Assembly: GCF_016648105.1 (NCBI RefSeq)
Contig: NZ_JACVVE010000017.1
Location: 51,618-115,617, forward strand
Reading direction: 5' to 3'
From: Pseudomonas sp. S31
GTDB taxonomy: Bacteria; Pseudomonadota; Gammaproteobacteria; Pseudomonadales; Pseudomonadaceae
DNA: 64,000 nucleotides
Shown in pieces: positions 57,471 through 64,000 of the stretch. The notes beneath the pieces were generated by a model that made no database searches, was not told the origin of the DNA, and saw only the letters and a list, made by a program, of their open reading frames with translations. Positions within the stretch are counted from its first letter, which is position 1. Each line of letters starts with the position of its first letter. A program made the translations under genes and the position numbers.

Positions 57471-58165
57471 GGCGCATCGCCGACGAACAGGTAGCCCTTG
57501 CTGCGTAGGGTCTTGATCAACCGCGGATGTTCCGGGTCGTCGCCGATGCGCGGGCGAATGCGCGAGATGCGCACATCGATGGAGCGGTCCTGGCCGTCGT
57601 AGCCAACGCCGCGCAGCGACGTGAAGATCTGTTCGCGCGACAGCACCTTGCCGGCGTTGCTGGCCAGCAGCCAGAGCAGGTCGAACTCGGCGCCCGTCAA
57701 CTCGATCGGCTGCTCGTGCAGCCAGGCCTCGCGCAAGCGGTTGTCGATGCGCAGTGCGCCGAAAACCAGCGCCTGGTGTTTGCCGAGCTCAGCTTCGCGG
57801 CGCCGCAGCAGGGCCTGGACATGCGCCAGCAGCAAGCGTGGACGCACCGGTTTGCAGAGGTAATCGTCGGCCCCCAGGTCAAGACCCTGGACCTGGTCAA
57901 GTTCATCGCTGCGCGCCGTGAGCATGAGGATCGGGCCGGGATATTGGGCGCGCACGCGACGGCAGATGCTCAGGCCATCTTCACCGGGAAGCATCAGGTC
58001 GAGGATCACCAGGTCCGGCTGGCTGTCGAGGATCCGCCGCACGGCCCGGGCGCCATCGTGCTCGATGGCCGCCTCGAAGGCGTTGGCATGCAGGTATTCG
58101 GCGGTGAGTTCGGCCAGGCGTGGGTCGTCTTCGACGATGAGGATGCGGGGAGCGGGATGAGCCAT
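57467..58165 (-). CDS. OmpR-family response regulator (RstA-like)
   Basis: A 232-residue regulator with receiver Asp56 (LVILDLMLPGEDG), Lys in YLCKPVRPRLL, and a winged helix with LTGAEFDLLWLLASNAGKVLSRE and SIDVRISRIRPRIG. It forms an operon with the sensor downstream and is divergent from nrdA, separated by 768 bp. Confidence 0.93.
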   Translation of the reverse strand: MAHPAPRILIVEDDPRLAELTAEYLHANAFEAAIEHDGARAVRRILDSQPDLVILDLMLPGEDGLSICRRVRAQYPGPILMLTARSDELDQVQGLDLGADDYLCKPVRPRLLLAHVQALLRRREAELGKHQALVFGALRIDNRLREAWLHEQPIELTGAEFDLLWLLASNAGKVLSREQIFTSLRGVGYDGQDRSIDVRISRIRPRIGDDPEHPRLIKTLRSKGYLFVGDAP

Positions 58166-58201
58166 GGCTTCGTGCCTTCGTTTTTGTTTGATGTCGCCTT
58201 T

Positions 58202-58297
58202 GCGGGCCTCTTCGCGGCGGTTCGGCGCCCCGATGAACCCGCTCCTACAGGATCTCCAAGCCCCTGTAGGAGCGGGTTTACCCGCGAAGAGGCCTGC
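58202..58297. repeat. REP pair with one interrupted arm
   Basis: The right arm is a complete REP (CCTGTAGGAGCGGGTTTACC-CGCGAAGAGGCCTGC). The left arm has the same ends but carries about 15 extra bases in the middle (near CGGTTCGGCGCCCCGATGAA). Confidence 0.85.
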
Positions 58298-58528
58298 ACA
58301 AGCAACGATGAACCTTTAACCGGAGCGCAACATCTGTCCCGGATACTAAGTGCTGTCGGAGGTACTGCCAAGCCGCCGGGCGGCCCCCTCGACTGAACCG
58401 TTTTTTGTGATAGGGTTCGCGCCCGAAAAAATCTGCCTCGGAGCAGCGATGCAGAGAAAAATAGTGCAAACCTCTTGGTACAAGGCCTACAGCGAATACC
58501 CACCCTTCACACACAAAGTACGCACAAC

Positions 58529-58537
58529 TTATCCACA
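58529..58537 (+). promoter_or_regulatory. DnaA box upstream of nrdA
   Basis: TTATCCACA, a perfect DnaA box, 36 bp before the first NrdR-like box. In E. coli DnaA binds upstream of nrdAB and links dNTP supply to replication; the same is inferred here. The 768-bp gap 58166-58933 otherwise holds a REP pair, the NrdR boxes and a long leader. Confidence 0.7.
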
Positions 58538-58564
58538 GGCGATCGCCTTGCAAAGCCCCCAAGA

Positions 58565-58611
58565 CCGCATTATCTTGTATCCCCATCGCAGCGAACCACT
58601 AGATATAGGGT
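58565..58611 (+). promoter_or_regulatory. Two NrdR-like boxes of nrdA
   Basis: Box 1 at 58565-58580 (CCGCATTATCTTGTAT) matches the NrdR consensus ACACwATATATwGTGT at 11 of 16 positions. Box 2 at 58596-58611 (CCACTAGATATAGGGT) matches at 13. They start 31 bp apart, three helical turns. A TTGTAT (58575) and TAGATA (58600) inside the boxes could be -35 and -10, so binding would block the promoter. The leader to the ATG would then be about 320 nt. Confidence 0.72.
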
Positions 58612-58933
58612 TTGGCTCATCATCGCCAACACCAGCCAGCGGAGAAATTCAAGCGAAATTTCTCGCAAGGTTCTACGTGGTTTCATCAGCCAAACCGCTC
58701 CAGCGGAAGCATTGAGAGCAACAGCTTTTGGTCCAGCGCCAACAGCATTTGACTTCGGCCAGGGAGCGGCAGGTTTTTGCCCCTTATTCCTGATCTGTCC
58801 CGAAGTCGGTACGCCCGAGCGGGCGGATGCGCCGTGCATGGCGCATTCCCCGGCGGGCCATCGAGCAAGTGGACGGAACGGTGGGCGCGCACAACGCGCC
58901 TGAACAATATAGAAACTGTGGAGACACCCACCC

Positions 58934-61813
<2,880 letters not shown>

Positions 61814-61820
61814 GGCCTGA

Positions 61821-61861
61821 TGCCGCGCCGGGTGCCTACGGGTGCCCGGTGCGGCATTTTT
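61821..61861 (+). terminator. Terminator of nrdA
   Basis: TGCCGCGCCGGGTGCC and GGTGCCCGGTGCGGCA pair around TACG with minor mismatches and run into five T; a strong intrinsic terminator 8 bp after the stop. Confidence 0.92.
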
Positions 61862-61976
61862 GTATCCGCGTCATGGAGAGGCCTTGCCCCCTGCGTTGCA
61901 CGGTGGGCATTGGGTAAAAGAGCAGGACCGGCGCCGACCTGGCACCGGCCCTGACCATTACCCAGAAGGTATCGAC

Positions 61977-62108
61977 ATGGCTCGGAAGAAACCCGCGACA
62001 CGCAAGATTGGCCGCAACGCCGAAACCGGCCGTTTCACCACGGTCGAAGAGGCGCGCAAGCACCCTCGGACCCATGTGGTCGAGACGTTGCGCAAACAGT
62101 GCCGATAG
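61977..62108 (+). CDS. Small basic protein between nrdA and nrdB
   Basis: A 43-residue, very basic protein (ARKKPATRKIGRNAETGRFT then TVEEARKHPRTHVVETLRKQ). The NAETGRFTTVEEARKHP segment is common in short bacterial and phage-linked proteins and looks nucleic-acid binding. The true role is unknown. The gene lies 163 bp after nrdA, beyond its terminator, and before nrdB's own control region, so it probably has its own promoter. Confidence 0.7.
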   Translation: MARKKPATRKIGRNAETGRFTTVEEARKHPRTHVVETLRKQCR

Positions 62109-62125
62109 GCGCTGCCTAAGGCCCC

Positions 62126-62206
62126 ATCGCCGGCAAGCCGGCTCCTGCAGGCACCCACCATCCATCGATGGTTAGGGTAATCCGTAGGAGCCGGCTTGCC
62201 GGCGAT
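62126..62206. repeat. REP inverted pair of a second family
   Basis: ATCGCCGGCAAGCCGGCTCC-TGC and GTAGGAGCCGGCTTGCCGGC-GAT enclose a 35-bp centre with one mismatch between the arms. The arm core (CCGGCAAGCCGG) differs from the CGGGTAAACCCG type elsewhere. It ends 14 bp before the first NrdR-like box of nrdB. Confidence 0.9.
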
Positions 62207-62219
62207 TGCGTTTGGACAA

Positions 62220-62267
62220 ACACAACATCTTGTGCAATCAAAAATAATCAATCGCAACATGTGGTGG
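62220..62267 (+). promoter_or_regulatory. Two NrdR-like boxes of nrdB
   Basis: Box 1 at 62220-62235 (ACACAACATCTTGTGC) matches the NrdR consensus at 13 of 16. Box 2 at 62252-62267 (TCGCAACATGTGGTGG) matches at 10. They start 32 bp apart. A perfect TATAAT at 62400-62405 without a good -35 is an additional promoter candidate closer to nrdB. Confidence 0.62.
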
Positions 62268-62586
62268 ATTCTGACATTTGCCGCTACACTCTCACACCGT
62301 GGAAAACGACACGAGACACGTGAACGGATGCGCGCAAGACCGGTCGAAAAATTACCCCGTCCGCACCTGCTGCGCGCCCCGATCCCGAGCGAATTCCGGT
62401 ATAATTCGCGCCCTTTTGTTCACGTACCTGGCCCCTCCAGAGGCCTGGCCAGGCACGCACCGGAACACTGACAAGCGACAGCCCCCGAGCTGTCCTGATT
62501 GCCGTGAAACGCCTTGCGTACACGCAGCACATTTTCATTATCCAACCGGTCGCCTGCGGGCGACCCTCAAGCAGGAGCCAACGACC

Positions 62587-63837
62587 ATGCTGAGCTGGGA
62601 CGAATTCGACAAGGAAGACGGCGAAGCCGCCGCCAAAGGCGCCGCCGCCCCTCAGGCCAACGCCGCTGCCTCGCTGGACAAACTCGACAGCGCCGGCGGT
62701 GCTGCCGCCCTGGAAGCCCGTGCCGCCACGGCGACCGACTCCGACGCGGTGAAACGCGCCAAGGCCGCCCTTGACGCCCTCGACATCGCCGAAGGCCTGG
62801 CTGAGCTGGAAGGCTCCTCGGCCCGCGTCGCCGTCGACGAGAAGCGCATGATCAACTGCCGCGCCGACCTCAACCAGCTGGTACCGTTCAAGTACGACTG
62901 GGCCTGGCAGAAGTACCTCGACGGCTGCGCCAACCACTGGATGCCGCAAGAGGTCAACATGACCGCCGACATCGCCCTGTGGAAGAGCATGGATGGCCTG
63001 ACCGAGGACGAGCGCCGCATCGTCATGCGCAACCTCGGCTTCTTCTCCACCGCCGACTCGCTGGTCGCCAACAACCTGGCCCTGGCCGTGTACCGCCTGA
63101 TCACCAACCCCGAGTGCCGCCAGTACATCCTGCGCCAGGCCTTCGAAGAAGCGATCCACACCCACGCCTACCAGTACTGCATCGAGTCGCTGGGCATGGA
63201 TGAAGGCGAGATCTTCAACATGTACCACGAGATCCCGTCGGTAGCGAAGAAAGCCGCCTGGGGCCTGAAGTACACCCGCGCCATCTCCGACCCGGAATTC
63301 AACACCGGTACCGTCGAGACCGATAAAGAGCTGCTGCGCAACCTGATCGCCTACTACTGCGTCCTGGAAGGCATCTTCTTCTACTGCGGCTTCACCCAGA
63401 TCCTGTCGATGGGCCGCCGCAACAAGATGACCGGCGTTGCCGAGCAGTTCCAGTACATCCTGCGTGACGAGTCGATGCACCTGAACTTCGGTATCGACGT
63501 GATCAACCAGATCAAGATCGAGAACCCGCACCTGTGGGATGCGGCGATGAAGGAAGAAGCGACCCAGATGATCCTGCAAGGGACCCAGCTGGAGATCGAA
63601 TATGCCCGTGACACCATGCCACGCGGCGTGCTGGGCATGAACGCGGCGATGATGGAGGACTACCTCAAGTTCATCGCCAACCGTCGCCTGACCCAGATCG
63701 GCTTGAAGGAAGAGTACCCAGGGACCACCAACCCGTTCCCATGGATGAGCGAGATCATGGACTTGAAGAAAGAGAAGAACTTCTTCGAGACACGCGTGAT
63801 CGAGTACCAGACTGGTGGTGCGCTGAGCTGGGACTGA
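62587..63837 (+). CDS. nrdB: Class Ia ribonucleotide reductase, small subunit
   Basis: A 416-residue diiron-tyrosyl radical subunit. The N-terminal 70 residues are an Ala-rich extension ([19 protein letters not shown]). The ferritin-like core has metal-ligand segments [29 protein letters not shown] and [13 protein letters not shown]. The ATG at 62587 ([11 protein letters not shown]) has AGGAG upstream. It pairs with NrdA but has a separate control region. Confidence 0.97.
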   Translation: MLSWDEFDKEDGEAAAKGAAAPQANAAASLDKLDSAGGAAALEARAATATDSDAVKRAKAALDALDIAEGLAELEGSSARVAVDEKRMINCRADLNQLVPFKYDWAWQKYLDGCANHWMPQEVNMTADIALWKSMDGLTEDERRIVMRNLGFFSTADSLVANNLALAVYRLITNPECRQYILRQAFEEAIHTHAYQYCIESLGMDEGEIFNMYHEIPSVAKKAAWGLKYTRAISDPEFNTGTVETDKELLRNLIAYYCVLEGIFFYCGFTQILSMGRRNKMTGVAEQFQYILRDESMHLNFGIDVINQIKIENPHLWDAAMKEEATQMILQGTQLEIEYARDTMPRGVLGMNAAMMEDYLKFIANRRLTQIGLKEEYPGTTNPFPWMSEIMDLKKEKNFFETRVIEYQTGGALSWD

Positions 63838-63865
63838 TTGTTCTGGTTGGGTGTGTGTCGAAAAG

Positions 63866-63890
63866 AGGCTGCCGCGAGGCGGCCTTTTTT
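63866..63890 (+). terminator. Terminator of nrdB
   Basis: AGGCTGCC-GCGA-GGCGGCCT stem followed by six T. Confidence 0.9.
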
Positions 63891-63972
63891 ATGGGTTTGG
63901 CTTGAGAGTTGTGGTGTTGCATAGATCGCGCGCCGCGGGGACTGTCAGATTTTTTGTGTGCGGGCCGGTAAC

Positions 63973-63992
63973 GGCCTGCCGTCAGGCAGGCC
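63973..63992. repeat. Hairpin at the right end of the window
   Basis: GGCCTGCC-GTCA-GGCAGGCC, a perfect stem with a four-base loop but no T run on either side. It may end a gene lying beyond the window. Confidence 0.4.
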
Positions 63993-64000
63993 CTGATTCT

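Overview
The window is GC-rich chromosomal DNA of a Pseudomonas of the P. putida group. The evidence is a MxtR/CrbS-type hybrid kinase next to rmuC, an aerobic-type cob cluster with bluB, the mazG-relA-rlmD-cysM-gacS-ldhA block, the oprH-phoP-phoQ-dctA block, and many P. putida-style REP inverted pairs (arms resembling CGCGGGTAAACCCGCTCCTAC). I saw no rRNA, tRNA, insertion sequence, prophage or CRISPR array. This is mostly core genome; the unusual content lies in regulatory DNA, small genes and decayed genes.

Layout. 1-5.4 kb: mxtR (+), whose 3' end overlaps convergent rmuC (-), then a small Sel1-like gene. 5.45-6.4 kb: about 960 bp without a convincing gene, holding a perfect DnaA-box palindrome. 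6.4-14.0 kb: accessory genes. These are a 74-codon unknown protein, a possible degenerate lysozyme-like protein, fadL, a LysR regulator divergent from a DUF2798 membrane protein, a periplasmic glutathione peroxidase, an intact yhfG antitoxin followed by a wrecked fic toxin, an MFS exporter coupled to a 40-residue membrane protein, and a secreted GH5 glycosidase. 14.2-23.3 kb: a ten-gene cobalamin operon (cobO-cobB-bluB-cbiB-cobD-cobQ-cobU-cobT-cobC-cobS, leftward) behind a cobalamin riboswitch, with junctions of -8 to +1 nt. 23.3-27.8 kb: two NlpC/P60 lipoproteins, hda, an AI-2E-type permease, and a DUF2066 protein. 28.2-30.6 kb: purM-purN-DUF3108.

30.9-46.5 kb: small genes, mazG, relA, rlmD, cysM, an OmpR-type two-component pair, gacS, ldhA, a four-Cys protein, a META-domain lipoprotein, a TlpA-like lipoprotein, arsC-like, wrbA and a DUF2069 membrane protein. 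46.5-63.9 kb: a Tag-family glycosylase, ttcA, a Yip1-like membrane protein, sprT, dctA (with a good sigma-54 promoter), phoQ, phoP, oprH (with four 11-bp tandem PhoP-type half-sites), a dienelactone hydrolase, an Sfp/PcpS-type phosphopantetheinyl transferase, another two-component pair, and nrdA and nrdB. Each nrd gene has its own pair of NrdR-like boxes at three helical turns; nrdA also has a DnaA box.

Main points of interest: the orphaned YhfG antitoxin beside a deleted and frameshifted fic; the tandem PhoP array at oprH; independent NrdR control of nrdA and nrdB; the coupled 40-aa membrane microprotein; a possible catalytic-residue-less lysozyme relative; and a likely genome-rearrangement junction near 46.5 kb. 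I did not find a clearly novel multi-gene system.
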